A DNA stretch of 38,152 nt from Massilioclostridium sp965141735 (GCA_965141735.1 CBCSOX010000004.1:1-38152); one strand, 5' to 3'; positions 1 to 8,235 are shown, counted from the first letter of the stretch. Made by a program: numbers and translations. Notes: generated by a model from the sequence alone, not told the origin.

Positions 1-36
1 CTAAGCAGGGTGTGGGACAGAGTCCCACCGCAACCA
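1..36 (-). repeat. half-unit of palindromic intergenic element after copA
   Basis: On the minus strand this directly follows the copA stop codon. It holds a 7-bp hairpin (GTGGGAC, loop TCT, GTCCCAC at 12-28) followed by ACCCTGCTTAG, where the window ends. The same layout follows the carB stop codon at 17532-17558: a 7-bp hairpin with a 3-nt loop, then ACTCTGCTTAG. The hairpin arms differ in sequence but stay self-complementary, as expected for a repeat family kept for its structure. The second, larger hairpin of the unit would lie outside the window. Confidence 0.5.
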
Positions 37-2445
37 TCACACCCGGAAGCGTTTGAGACTGAGGGAGTTGAGGACGACGGAGACGGAGCTAAAGGCCATG
101 GCGGCGCCTGCGATGATGGGGGAGAGGAGGCCGAATGCGGCAAAGGGGACGCCAATGGAATTGTAGATGAATGCCCAGAAGAGGTTCTGGCGAATTTTGC
201 GCATGGTGCGGCGGGAGAGCCGGATGGCGGTGGGAATGGTGGTCAGGTCGCCCCGCATGAGGGTGATGTCGGAGGCTTCGATGGCGATGTCGGTGCCGGT
301 GCCGATGGCAATGCCGATGTCAGCGGTTGCGAGGGCGGGGGCGTCGTTGATGCCGTCGCCGACCATGGCGACCACTTTGCCCTGGGCGCGTAATTTTTCC
401 ACCTCCTCCGCCTTGTGCTCGGGAAGCACTTCGGCGAGGACGTGGGAAATGCCGACCTGCTGGGCGATTGCGTTTGCGGTGAGCTGGTTGTCGCCGGTGA
501 TCATATAGGTTTCAATCCCCATGCTGTGCAGCTCTGCAATGGCGCTGCGGGAACTCGGCTTGACGGTGTCAGCCACAGCGATGACAGCGACCGCTTGGCT
601 CTCTAGGGCGAGGAGCATGGCGGTCTTGCCTTGTTCCTCGAGGGAGCGGATCGACTGGTCTGCCCAGGCGAGGTCAATGCTGTGTTCCTGCATCAGCTTG
701 CGGTTGCCGATGAGCACCTGTTTCCCATCCACTGCGGCCGAGATACCCCGGCCGGTGAGGGACTCGAATTCCTCTGGGTCGCCGATTGACTCAAACCGCT
801 CCTTGCCGTACTGGTAGATCGCCGCGCCGAGGGGGTGTTCGGAGTTTTTCTCCGCGCTGGCCGCGATGCACAGGGCATCCTCTTCCGAGAGCCCGGATGT
901 GAGGATGTCGGTTACAGTCGGCTGGCCAAGGGTGATGGTGCCGGTCTTGTCGAGCACAACCGCGTTGATGGTCCCGGCGGTCTGGAGGTATTCGCCCCCC
1001 TTAAGGAGGATTCCATTTTCCGCGCCCTTTCCAGTCCCCACCATGATCGCGGTGGGCGTCGCGAGACCGAGGGCACAGGGACAAGCGATGACGAGGACGG
1101 ACACTGCGTTGAGAATCGCGTGCTCTGGGCTGCGGGTGGCGATGAGCCAGCCGATGAAGGCTACAACTGCGATGAGAATGATGACGGGGACAAAGATGCC
1201 GGACACCTTGTCGGCAATTTTTTGAATCGGGGCTTTTTGTCCCTGGGCGTTTTCCACCAGGTTGATGATCTGGGAGAGGGTGGTGTCCTTGCCCACCTTG
1301 TCAACCCGGCACTGGAAGCTGCCGAATTTATTGACGGTCGCGCCGATGACCTGGTCGCCGGTGTGCTTTTCGACTGGAATGCTCTCGCCGGTGATCATCG
1401 ACTCGTCCACCGTGGAGCTGCCCTCGGTGATCGTCGCATCCACCGGGATTTTTTCACCCGGGCGCACAACGATGAGGTCGCCGGGCACCACCTGTTCAAT
1501 TGGGATGTCGAGCTGTTCCCCGCCGCGAACAACCCGAGCGGTCTTGGGCTGGAGCCCGATGAGTTTTTTGATCGCGTCGGAGGTCTTTCCCTTTGCATTG
1601 GCTTCAAAATATTTTCCGAGCAGGATGAGGGTGATGATGGTGGCGGACGATTCAAAGTAAATCGGCTTCATCTGTCCGTGCATGTGGGCGCCGGCGGTGA
1701 AAAAGCCGTTGTAAATGCTCAGCAGGTAAGCGGAGGTTGTGCCGAGGGCCACGAGCACGTCCATGTTTGCGCTGCCCGCCCGCACCGCCTTAAAGGCGTT
1801 TTTGTAAAACCGCGCGCCGATGAAGAACTGCACAGGTGTCGCGACAATGAGCTGGAACCACTCGTTGTGCAGCACCGCGGTAAACGAGTTCTCCACCCCG
1901 ACCATGGACAAAACCATTCCGAGCAGCATGGGAAAGGTGAGAATGGCGGAAAGGATGAGCTGGGTGCGCAGGGTGGAGAGTTCCTTTGCCTTGCGCTTTC
2001 CGAGCTCGTCATCCTGCTGCTCCTGTTCTGCGACCGATGCGCCGTAACCCGCCTTTTGGACTGCTGTTATTAAATCTGTTACAGTGAGTCCCTGTGCATA
2101 CTCCACAGTTGCCCGTTCGGTCGCCAGATTGACATTTGCCTTGATCACACCGTCGAGCTTGTTAAGTGTGCGTTCGACAAAGGCGGAGCAGTTGGCGCAG
2201 GTCATACCCGTAATATTTAGGGTTACAGCATGAGCTTGTTCCTGAATGGATCCATAGCCCCACTGTTTGATCAGCTTGTGCAGCTGCACTTCATCTATTT
2301 TATCCGGGTCGTAGTCGACTGTAGCCCGTTCGGTTGCAAGGTTGACGTTTGCCGACCCAACCCCCGGCGTTTTGCTGAGCTGCCGTTCGATGAAGGACGA
2401 GCAATTGGCACAGGTCATGCCGGTTATTTGTATGGTTGTTTTCAT
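37..2445 (-). CDS. copA: copper-translocating P1B-type ATPase CopA
   Basis: Membrane pump that exports Cu(I) using ATP, 802 aa. Two N-terminal heavy-metal-associated domains each carry GMTCANC (Cys pairs at residues 12/15 and 83/86). Then come the transmembrane helices, the actuator TGES loop (about 352-355), the ion-binding CPC motif in TM6 (455-457), the phosphorylation motif DKTGT (Asp499) and the hinge motif GDGINDAP. CPC with two CxxC domains is the CopA subtype signature; silver is a possible co-substrate. The ATG is preceded by GGAGGG with 5-6 nt spacing. It is alone on its strand: no copZ chaperone or csoR repressor is adjacent within the window, although the gene could continue an operon beyond the left edge. 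A GC-rich palindrome just upstream may be a CsoR-type operator. Full length and intact. Confidence 0.96.
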   Translation of the reverse strand: MKTTIQITGMTCANCSSFIERQLSKTPGVGSANVNLATERATVDYDPDKIDEVQLHKLIKQWGYGSIQEQAHAVTLNITGMTCANCSAFVERTLNKLDGVIKANVNLATERATVEYAQGLTVTDLITAVQKAGYGASVAEQEQQDDELGKRKAKELSTLRTQLILSAILTFPMLLGMVLSMVGVENSFTAVLHNEWFQLIVATPVQFFIGARFYKNAFKAVRAGSANMDVLVALGTTSAYLLSIYNGFFTAGAHMHGQMKPIYFESSATIITLILLGKYFEANAKGKTSDAIKKLIGLQPKTARVVRGGEQLDIPIEQVVPGDLIVVRPGEKIPVDATITEGSSTVDESMITGESIPVEKHTGDQVIGATVNKFGSFQCRVDKVGKDTTLSQIINLVENAQGQKAPIQKIADKVSGIFVPVIILIAVVAFIGWLIATRSPEHAILNAVSVLVIACPCALGLATPTAIMVGTGKGAENGILLKGGEYLQTAGTINAVVLDKTGTITLGQPTVTDILTSGLSEEDALCIAASAEKNSEHPLGAAIYQYGKERFESIGDPEEFESLTGRGISAAVDGKQVLIGNRKLMQEHSIDLAWADQSIRSLEEQGKTAMLLALESQAVAVIAVADTVKPSSRSAIAELHSMGIETYMITGDNQLTANAIAQQVGISHVLAEVLPEHKAEEVEKLRAQGKVVAMVGDGINDAPALATADIGIAIGTGTDIAIEASDITLMRGDLTTIPTAIRLSRRTMRKIRQNLFWAFIYNSIGVPFAAFGLLSPIIAGAAMAFSSVSVVLNSLSLKRFRV

Positions 2446-2460
2446 AGTATCCCTCCGATC

Positions 2461-2480
2461 ACCCCTCCCCTGGGGGGTCT
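2461..2480 (-). promoter_or_regulatory. GC-rich palindrome, CsoR-like operator candidate
   Basis: Minus strand reads AGACCCCCCAGGGGAGGGGT, ending 16 nt upstream of the copA start codon. CCCC-A-GGGG forms the core, with ACCCC/GGGGT arms spaced further out. CsoR operators upstream of copA-type genes in Firmicutes and Actinobacteria are C-tract/G-tract pseudo-palindromes of this kind. A weak -10 (TATTCT, 2487-2492) lies just upstream, which would put the palindrome over the transcription start. No csoR gene is visible here. Confidence 0.4.
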
Positions 2481-2560
2481 AGGTTCAGAATAGCGCAAAA
2501 TCATGGAATTTTAATTGCAATGATTTAAACTTATTATGAACGAAAAAGAGACAGCCATAC

Positions 2561-2593
2561 AAAAAAGCGGATGACAGTACGTCATCCGCTTTT
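2561..2593 (-). terminator. rho-independent terminator of ireB
   Basis: Perfect 9-bp stem GCGGATGAC/GTCATCCGC with a 5-nt loop, flanked by A and T runs. On the minus strand the stem is followed by six T. It lies 70 nt after the ireB stop and also separates ireB from copA. Confidence 0.85.
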
Positions 2594-2662
2594 GGTTACT
2601 GATACGACTCACTCTGCCGCACCCGGCACCCGGCTGCTGCGCAGAAAGTCTTTGTACAACAA

Positions 2663-2908
2663 TTAGTCAGCCAGATAGGTTTTGACCATCGACTGGAGCA
2701 GTTCATCCCGGTCGATTTTGCGGATCAGGCTTCTGGCGTTGTTGTAGGTTGTAATGTAGGTGGGGTCTTCTGATAAAATGTAGCCGACGATCTGGTTTGC
2801 CGGGTTATAGCCCTTTTCCTTAAGCGCATCGTAGACAACAGTCAGAATTTGTTTCATTTCCTGTTCTTTATCGTCATAAACGGAGAATGTTACTGTTTTG
2901 TCGTGCAT
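2663..2908 (-). CDS. ireB: IreB family regulatory phosphoprotein (UPF0297)
   Basis: 81 aa, the usual size. IreB is a small cytoplasmic substrate of the PASTA-domain Ser/Thr kinase IreK (PrkC/Stk); in Enterococcus it modulates intrinsic cephalosporin resistance and envelope stress. The family core is plain: EMKQILTVVYDALKEKGYNP, then NQIVGYILSEDPTYIT, then ARSLIRKIDRDELL. Thr5 and Thr7 sit where the phosphorylated N-terminal threonines of IreB are found, but phosphorylation here is inference. I chose the ATG at 2908 over an upstream in-frame ATG because GAGGAGG lies close before it and the family starts here. It has its own promoter and terminator. In many Firmicutes ireB (yrzL) sits with ruvX (yrrK); here ruvX is about 17 kb away. 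Confidence 0.93.
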   Translation of the reverse strand: MHDKTVTFSVYDDKEQEMKQILTVVYDALKEKGYNPANQIVGYILSEDPTYITTYNNARSLIRKIDRDELLQSMVKTYLAD

Positions 2909-2959
2909 AATACAACCTCCTCTTCCAATCAAAGTTGTTTCTATTGTGGGAACGATTCT

Positions 2960-2988
2960 ATTATACTGCAAATTTGTCCGTGAAACAA
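2960..2988 (-). promoter_or_regulatory. SigA-type promoter of ireB
   Basis: Minus strand -35 TTGTTT (2983-2988), 17-nt spacer, perfect -10 TATAAT (2960-2965). Transcription would start near 2953, giving a leader of about 45 nt. Confidence 0.7.
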
Positions 2989-3011
2989 GAGTGTTTTAAA
3001 AAAAATAACAA

Positions 3012-3698
3012 TCATTCCGGGATTTTCCGCTGATCTGACTCAATTTTTCCATCTGACAGCCGGATGACCCGTTCGGCATGGGAGGCGATGGCAGAGTCGT
3101 GGGTGATGAGGATGATCGTGCGGTTCTGCGCGTGCAGTTCCCCGAGAATGGACATGACCTCGGTTCCCGCGCAGCTGTCCAGGTTGCCGGTCGGTTCGTC
3201 GGCGAGAATAATGGGCGGCTGAGCGGCAATTGCCCGCGCAATGGCAACACGCTGCTGCTGGCCGCCAGACATCTGGGAGGGCCGATGGTGCATCCGGTTT
3301 TTAAGACCGACTTGTGTCAGCGCCTCCTCGGCGAGCCGGCGACGCTCAGCCCGCCCGATCCCGCGATAAGCGAGGGGGAGTTCAACGTTTTCGACTGCGT
3401 TTAGGCTGGGGATCAGGTTGAACCCCTGGAAGATAAATCCGATTTCCTTGTTGCGGATTTCACTGAGACGGTCGTCATCGAATTTGGATACATCCTGCCC
3501 GTCGAGCAGATAGACCCCCTCGGTGGGGGTGTCCAGACAGCCGAGTATATTCATGAGGGTTGATTTTCCCGAGCCCGAGCTTCCGACAATCGCGACAAAC
3601 TCTCCCCGGCTAATTGCAAGCGAGACGCCGTCAAGGGCGTGAACCTCATTGAGCCCCGGATTATAAATTTTAAAAACAGAATCAATGCGTATGAGCAT
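3012..3698 (-). CDS. ABC transporter ATP-binding protein, MacB/LolD type
   Basis: 228 aa cytoplasmic ATPase. Walker A is GSSGSGKST, the Q-loop is IFQGFNLIPSL, the signature is MSGGQQQRVAIARA, Walker B is IILADEPTGNLDS and the switch is LITHD. The sequence between Walker A and signature and the ADEPTGNLDS block are typical of the MacB/LolD/FtsE-like group, which works with FtsX-like permeases in peptide, lipid or antibiotic export. The ATG at 3698 has GGAGG at 5-nt spacing; a longer in-frame start at 3749 lacks a good site. No permease or membrane-fusion gene is next to it, so the partner and substrate cannot be told. It reads toward ireB, but ireB has its own promoter. All catalytic motifs are intact. 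Confidence 0.9.
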   Translation of the reverse strand: MLIRIDSVFKIYNPGLNEVHALDGVSLAISRGEFVAIVGSSGSGKSTLMNILGCLDTPTEGVYLLDGQDVSKFDDDRLSEIRNKEIGFIFQGFNLIPSLNAVENVELPLAYRGIGRAERRRLAEEALTQVGLKNRMHHRPSQMSGGQQQRVAIARAIAAQPPIILADEPTGNLDSCAGTEVMSILGELHAQNRTIILITHDSAIASHAERVIRLSDGKIESDQRKIPE

Positions 3699-3903
3699 AG
3701 CAGCCTCCAACGGTTTATTTACAGTTTTATTGTGGCCGGATCGGGGCAAAATATTTCTGACAGAAACCCGACATGTAAAAAATAGGCAACAAAATTATTG
3801 AAATTCATACGCTTCGTTCATAAATTTGACGTTTTTATTTGATAAACTTTTGAACAATCCTGCGGGCAAAACCAGCACGAATTCGATTTTGTGAAGAATT
3901 TAC

Positions 3904-3932
3904 TGGACTTTTCAGATGCAGTTTGCTATAAT
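3904..3932 (+). promoter_or_regulatory. SigA-type promoter of murA-walJ-rlmH
   Basis: -35 TGGACT (3904-3909), 17-nt spacer, -10 TATAAT (3927-3932). The predicted start near 3939 leaves a leader of about 200 nt before murA. Confidence 0.7.
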
Positions 3933-3938
3933 TTATAA

Positions 3939-4140
3939 GGTTAAGAGGATTTTGTATTTTATACATGATTTTGAACTTAAAATTTAACAATTACGAAACT
4001 ACCGATTTTACGATATTTTTGAAATAAATCACACGCGAACGCGCAAACTAATAGTGGTTTGAAACGGCGTCGTAGCAAACCCGGCGGCGGGTGAGAACGC
4101 CCGCTGAAACGAACAAACGATTACCGGAGGGCGAAATAGA
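3939..4140 (+). other. long 5' leader of murA
   Basis: About 200 nt between the predicted transcription start and the murA GTG. The first half is very AT-rich. The second half is GC-richer, with a small stem (GCGGG/CCCGC around 4087-4104) ahead of the ribosome-binding site GGAGG (4126-4130). I recognise no riboswitch and see no leader peptide with a good start. Confidence 0.35.
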
Positions 4141-5424
4141 GTGGATAAATTTGTGATAAACGGCGGAAACCGCCTGGTTGGAGAAGTAGAGATCAGTGGA
4201 GCGAAAAATGCAGCAGTTGCGATTATTCCGGCAACCATTTTGGCAGAGGGCCCTTGTAGAATAGAAAATCTGCCGAACATAAGCGATGTTTCCATAAGCT
4301 TTGATATACTTAGAGAGATGGGCGCAACAGTAAAGACCATCAACAAGAACACGGTGGAAATTGACACCACCCATGTCAGCAACCCCGTTGTCCCCTATGA
4401 GATGGCAAAACACATGCGCGCATCCTATTATTTTCTCGGCGCCCTACTCGGCCGCTTTAAGCGCGCGAGCGTAGCGATGCCGGGCGGCTGCGATTTCGGC
4501 GTGCGCCCGATCGATCAGCATTTAAAAGGATTTAAATCCCTTGGAGCCGAGTATTCGATCGACTACGGCATGATTGATGTCACCGCAGATCAGCTCATCG
4601 GCTCCCAGGTTTATTTTGACGTGGTGTCGGTTGGCGCGACGATCAACGTGCTGCTCGCTGCCGTGCGCGCAAAAGGCCTGACGATCATCGAAAACGCGGC
4701 GAAGGAGCCTCACATCGTCGATCTTGCCAACTTCCTCAACTCGATGGGCGCGGAGATCATGGGCGCGGGAACGGATGTCATTAAAATCCGCGGGGTCGAT
4801 CACCTGCGTTCCACCTCCTATTCAATTATTCCCGACCAGATTGAGGCGGGCACTTACATGGTGATGGCTGCCGCAACCAAAGGGGATGTGCTGGTGAAAA
4901 ACGTCATCCCAAAGCACCTCGAGTCAATTACTGCAAAACTCGAGAAAATGGGTGTTGAGGTCACCGAATACGACGACAGCGTGCGTGTGGTTTCCGACGG
5001 AAAATTACAAAAAACGAGTGTCAAAACGCTGCCCCATCCCGGTTTCCCAACCGATATGCAGCCTCAGATCACGACGTTGCTCACCCTGGCTGAGGGCACG
5101 AGTATTGTCACCGAGGGCGTTTGGGACAACCGCTTTAAATACGTTGACGAGCTGCGCCGCATGGGAGCGGATATTTCGGTGGACGGCAAAGTCGCTGTCA
5201 TCGAAGGCTGCGGTTCGCTCACTGCTGCACCGGTCCGGGCAACCGACCTGCGCGCAGGTGCGGCGATGGTGATTGCAGCGCTCGCCGCACAGGGCACCAC
5301 GGAGATTGAGGACATCTATCACATCGAGCGCGGTTATGAGGAAATTGTCAACAAGCTTCGCAGCTTAGGAGCGGATATTAAAAAAATTTCGATTCCCGGC
5401 ACAGTTTTGAAAAAAGCGTTGTAA
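4141..5424 (+). CDS. murA: UDP-N-acetylglucosamine 1-carboxyvinyltransferase MurA
   Basis: First committed step of peptidoglycan synthesis: transfers enolpyruvate from PEP to UDP-GlcNAc in the cytoplasm. 427 aa, normal length. The substrate-binding SGAKNAA is at 19-25 (Lys22). The catalytic loop is MPGGCDFGVRPID with Cys117, the fosfomycin target (Cys115 in E. coli). The FPTDMQPQ motif carries the general-base aspartate. The start is GTG, with GGAGG ending 10 nt upstream and a fit to the family N-terminus (MDKFVINGG). It heads the murA-walJ-rlmH run, with a hairpin terminator between it and walJ that may reduce read-through. Low-GC Gram-positives often have two MurA paralogs; which one this is cannot be told from the window. 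Confidence 0.97.
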   Translation: MDKFVINGGNRLVGEVEISGAKNAAVAIIPATILAEGPCRIENLPNISDVSISFDILREMGATVKTINKNTVEIDTTHVSNPVVPYEMAKHMRASYYFLGALLGRFKRASVAMPGGCDFGVRPIDQHLKGFKSLGAEYSIDYGMIDVTADQLIGSQVYFDVVSVGATINVLLAAVRAKGLTIIENAAKEPHIVDLANFLNSMGAEIMGAGTDVIKIRGVDHLRSTSYSIIPDQIEAGTYMVMAAATKGDVLVKNVIPKHLESITAKLEKMGVEVTEYDDSVRVVSDGKLQKTSVKTLPHPGFPTDMQPQITTLLTLAEGTSIVTEGVWDNRFKYVDELRRMGADISVDGKVAVIEGCGSLTAAPVRATDLRAGAAMVIAALAAQGTTEIEDIYHIERGYEEIVNKLRSLGADIKKISIPGTVLKKAL

Positions 5425-5430
5425 TCTTTG

Positions 5431-5460
5431 CGGGATAGCCCATCCGGGTTATCCCGTTTT
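5431..5460 (+). terminator. hairpin terminator between murA and walJ
   Basis: Stem CGGGATA/TATCCCG continued by GCCC/GGGT around loop ATCC, about 11 bp with one G-T pair, followed by TTTT. It sits 6 nt after the murA stop and only 9 nt before the walJ ribosome-binding site. With no clear walJ promoter it probably acts as a partial terminator within the operon. Confidence 0.75.
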
Positions 5461-5479
5461 AAAATTCTGGAGGATGTGG

Positions 5480-6268
5480 ATGAAGCTCTATTCGCTTTGC
5501 AGTTCGAGCAAAGGCAATTGTACATATATTGGAGATGGAAAACAGGGAATTTTGGTGGATGCGGGAATCGGTATCCGCAACTACACCAATTCGCTCGCCC
5601 TCGCGGGAATTGATCCGCGCGGAGTGCAGGCGATTTTTGTCACCCACGAACACAGCGACCACATCAGTGGACTTCGCAAGATTTCTGAGCGGTTTTCCCT
5701 GCCGGTGTACGGGTCGCGAGGTACCCTGCTCGAAATCCTCAAAAAAGACGCTGTCGGGGAGGACACCGTCCTCTATGAGATCAACAAGAAGAGCGCAGTG
5801 ATTGGGGGTTTGGAAGTAACCGCGTTTCATACACCGCACGACAGCGTCGAAAGCCTTGGGTTTTCAGTGACTGACGGTAAGAAAAAAGTGTCTGTCTGCA
5901 CCGATTTGGGACATGTAACCGAAGAAGTACATCAGCATCTGCTCGGCAGCAGCTTTGTCCTGCTCGAATCGAATTACGATGAAAAAATGTTGTTTATGGG
6001 GAAATACCCCTACTTTCTCAAAGAGCGGATTGCATCGAACAGCGGTCACCTCTCCAACGAGGCCTGCTCCCGCCAACTTGTGCGACTGATCGAGAGCGGG
6101 GTGGAGCACTTTTTGCTCGGCCACCTGAGTGAGGAGAACAACATGCCCGACCTGGCGCTCCAGCACTCGGTTGCCCACCTGACCATGCAGGGGCTTCAGA
6201 TCAGTTCTGACTACACCCTCGACATTGCGCCCCGCCGCAACATCGGCAAGGTGATTGAGCTATGCTGA
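5480..6268 (+). CDS. walJ: metallo-beta-lactamase fold hydrolase WalJ (YycJ)
   Basis: 262 aa cytoplasmic metallohydrolase. The dinuclear-metal motif HxHxDH is THEHSDH (His56, His58, Asp60, His61), followed by later ligands in the TDLGHVT, NSGHLSNE and LLGHLSEENN blocks. The N-terminus LYSLCSSSKGN is diagnostic for the YycJ/WalJ group. In Bacilli the gene lies in the walRK operon and has been linked to coordination of division with replication; the substrate is likely nucleic acid but is not settled. The ATG at 5480 has GGAGG with 6-nt spacing; a closer ATG at 5474 overlaps that site. It overlaps rlmH by 7 nt, a conserved pairing, so the two are translated together. Confidence 0.93.
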   Translation: MKLYSLCSSSKGNCTYIGDGKQGILVDAGIGIRNYTNSLALAGIDPRGVQAIFVTHEHSDHISGLRKISERFSLPVYGSRGTLLEILKKDAVGEDTVLYEINKKSAVIGGLEVTAFHTPHDSVESLGFSVTDGKKKVSVCTDLGHVTEEVHQHLLGSSFVLLESNYDEKMLFMGKYPYFLKERIASNSGHLSNEACSRQLVRLIESGVEHFLLGHLSEENNMPDLALQHSVAHLTMQGLQISSDYTLDIAPRRNIGKVIELC

Positions 6269-6741
6269 CAGTCGATCTCATCTGTATTGGAAAATGCAAA
6301 GAGGCGTATTGGCGGGATGCCTGTGCGGAGTACAGCAAGCGCCTGCGGCCTTTCTGTCGATTCAACATCGTTGAACTCAGTGAGAACCGGATTGGTGACA
6401 ACCCAAAAGAAGCGGAGATCAACCGAGTCGTCGAGGCGGAGGGAAAGAGTATCCTCTCAAAGATAGGCAACCAGTTTGTAGTGGCGATGTGCATTGAAGG
6501 CAAACAAACCCCCTCCGCAGGCCTTGCCGGCAAACTTCAACAGATCGCGTTGAGCGGACGCAGCAGCATCGCTTTTGTCATCGGGGGGTCCTACGGGCTT
6601 TCAGACGAGGTCAAGGCACGGGCGGATCTGCGCCTGTCGATGTCTGAGATGACCTTTCCCCACCAGCTCGCCCGGGTTATGCTCCTGGAACAGATTTACC
6701 GGGCATTCTCCATCAACGCGAATACCAAATACCACAAATAG
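6262..6741 (+). CDS. rlmH: 23S rRNA (pseudouridine1915-N3)-methyltransferase RlmH
   Basis: 159 aa SPOUT-family methyltransferase that methylates pseudouridine 1915 of 23S rRNA in assembled 70S ribosomes, using SAM. The trefoil-knot SAM loop VIGGSYGL is at 106-113. The C-terminal family signature is present: SMSEMTFPHQLARVMLLEQ, then YRAFSI, ending in the invariant YHK. The ATG lies inside the end of walJ, consistent with translational coupling. A 10-bp hairpin follows the stop codon. Full length, no anomalies. Confidence 0.96.
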   Translation: MLTVDLICIGKCKEAYWRDACAEYSKRLRPFCRFNIVELSENRIGDNPKEAEINRVVEAEGKSILSKIGNQFVVAMCIEGKQTPSAGLAGKLQQIALSGRSSIAFVIGGSYGLSDEVKARADLRLSMSEMTFPHQLARVMLLEQIYRAFSINANTKYHK

Positions 6742-6744
6742 ACA

Positions 6745-6783
6745 GGGATTGACGCAAACCGCCGTCAATCCCAAATTTGTTTA
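6745..6783 (+). terminator. hairpin terminator after rlmH
   Basis: Inverted repeat GGGATTGACG (6745-6754) / CGTCAATCCC (6763-6772), with 8 nt between the arms, followed by AAATTTGTTT. The U-run is interrupted, so termination strength is uncertain. Confidence 0.6.
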
Positions 6784-6868
6784 CAATTCAATATTTCTAT
6801 TCAATCCCTTGTCCTGATTTGTTCACGAATCTGTAGTATTCTTTGGAGTAATAGGAAGGGGGATTGCC

Positions 6869-7951
6869 ATGGATGGACGAACCGAACGCAGGCGGTCGTT
6901 TATTATCAACGCAGTGTATTTTATATTGATCTTTGGGATCGGTTTTTTGCTTTTTAAATACGCGGTGCCGTATATCCTGCCGTTTATCATCGGGTTTGCC
7001 ATCGCGTTTATGCTCAAACCCATTGTGCGCTTTTTGAGCACAAAGCTGAGGCTCAACCAGCGTTTTTGCGGAGCGGTCGTCATTCTGTTGGCCTACTCGT
7101 TGCTAGCGCTGGCGCTGTGGTTTCTCGGCGCGCGGCTCATCAGCGCGCTCACCGATCTGTTCGGCAACGCCGAGCAGTATTTTGACATCTACATCGCTCC
7201 GCTGCTTGAGAAGCTCAACTCGTTTACCGTTGAAACAATTTCGGTTCTATCTCCTGACCTCGCGCCGCAGGCGAATGACTTGTTTCAAGGCGTTATTCAA
7301 AGCCTGCAGTCGGGAATTGTCTCTTTGTCCGGAAACGTGGTGGGGAGCCTCGCCAACATTGGGGCAAAGATCCCGGGTTTCCTTGTAGCCTTTGCGTTTA
7401 CAATTATGTCATCCATTTTTATCAGTATGGACTACAGCCAATTCACCAGCTTTTTGCTGCGCCAGCTCCCGAAGCGTTGGCGGGACATGGCATTTGAAGT
7501 TAAGGGCTATTTTGTCGGGACCATCCTGCGCTATCTGCGGGCCTATCTGATTTTGATGATCATCACCTTTGTTGAGCTCTCGATTGGATTCGGGGTCATC
7601 GGCATCGGAAATCCGATCGGGGTCGCCGCAATCATCGCGCTTTGCGATGCGCTGCCTGTGCTCGGGACTGGGGGAATCGTAATCCCCTGGATCCTGCTCG
7701 AGCTGCTCAAGGGAAATTATCAGCTGGTGATCGGCCTCACGGTCGTTTACATCATCGTCACGGTGGTGCGCAACTTTATTGAGCCCAAAGTGATTGGCCA
7801 GCAGCTCGGCCTGCACCCGATTGTCACCCTGGTGTCGATCTACATCGGCTTTAAGCTCATCGGGGTGGCCGGCATGATTCTGTTCCCGATTTTTGTGCAG
7901 ATCATCGTCAGCCTCAATGATTCCGGTTCGCTGCGTTTGTGGAAAACCTAG
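6869..7951 (+). CDS. ytvI: AI-2E/PerM family membrane protein, YtvI-like
   Basis: 360 aa polytopic membrane protein of the AI-2 exporter (PerM/YtvI) superfamily. A pair of helices opens the protein (about 11-50), a third follows (about 65-92), then an amphipathic region without helices (about 95-160). A C-terminal bundle carries the family motif ALPVLGTGGIVIPW (261-274) and RNFIEPKVIGQQLGLHPI. Sequence and length fit the sporulation membrane protein YtvI better than the quorum-signal exporters, but substrate and role are unproven. The ATG is preceded by GGAAGGGGG. It stands alone between two terminators. I could not place a convincing promoter; none of the boxes in the 80-nt upstream gap has good spacing. 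Confidence 0.85.
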   Translation: MDGRTERRRSFIINAVYFILIFGIGFLLFKYAVPYILPFIIGFAIAFMLKPIVRFLSTKLRLNQRFCGAVVILLAYSLLALALWFLGARLISALTDLFGNAEQYFDIYIAPLLEKLNSFTVETISVLSPDLAPQANDLFQGVIQSLQSGIVSLSGNVVGSLANIGAKIPGFLVAFAFTIMSSIFISMDYSQFTSFLLRQLPKRWRDMAFEVKGYFVGTILRYLRAYLILMIITFVELSIGFGVIGIGNPIGVAAIIALCDALPVLGTGGIVIPWILLELLKGNYQLVIGLTVVYIIVTVVRNFIEPKVIGQQLGLHPIVTLVSIYIGFKLIGVAGMILFPIFVQIIVSLNDSGSLRLWKT

Positions 7952-8141
7952 TGGGCCGCATGTGTTGGAAGGGAAAGGCCGCTTCAGGATGCGCTGCAAA
8001 GAAATGCAAGCAATGGCCGGTTGCCGTGGCTCACTGCTGCGGCCGCAAAATCAATTCGGTTGTTTCGTAATATCAGGCCCGCCGTCAAGTCCCCCTGGGC
8101 CTGGGTTCTCCAATGCGGAGTGCGTCTGACAGCTGAAATAC

Positions 8142-8178
8142 AAAATCCCCCTGCCAGTCTATCTGGCAGGGGGATTTT
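8142..8178 (+). terminator. strong bidirectional terminator after ytvI
   Basis: Perfect 15-bp inverted repeat: AAAATCCCCCTGCCA (8142-8156), 7-nt loop, complement at 8164-8178 ending in TTTT. It lies 190 nt after the ytvI stop. I see no gene in 7952-8141; it may be a 3' untranslated region. Confidence 0.9.
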
Positions 8179-8235
8179 AATAAAAAACCAAAAGAAGCAC
8201 GGGTTTATTTCTCTGCCGGAAAACCCGTCCTGCAA

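Noticed and set aside
835..2073. Long plus-strand open frame antisense to copA (412 codons)
   Set aside because: It mirrors the codon bias of the real gene, has no ribosome-binding site and its product is low-complexity Gly/Asp/His-rich.
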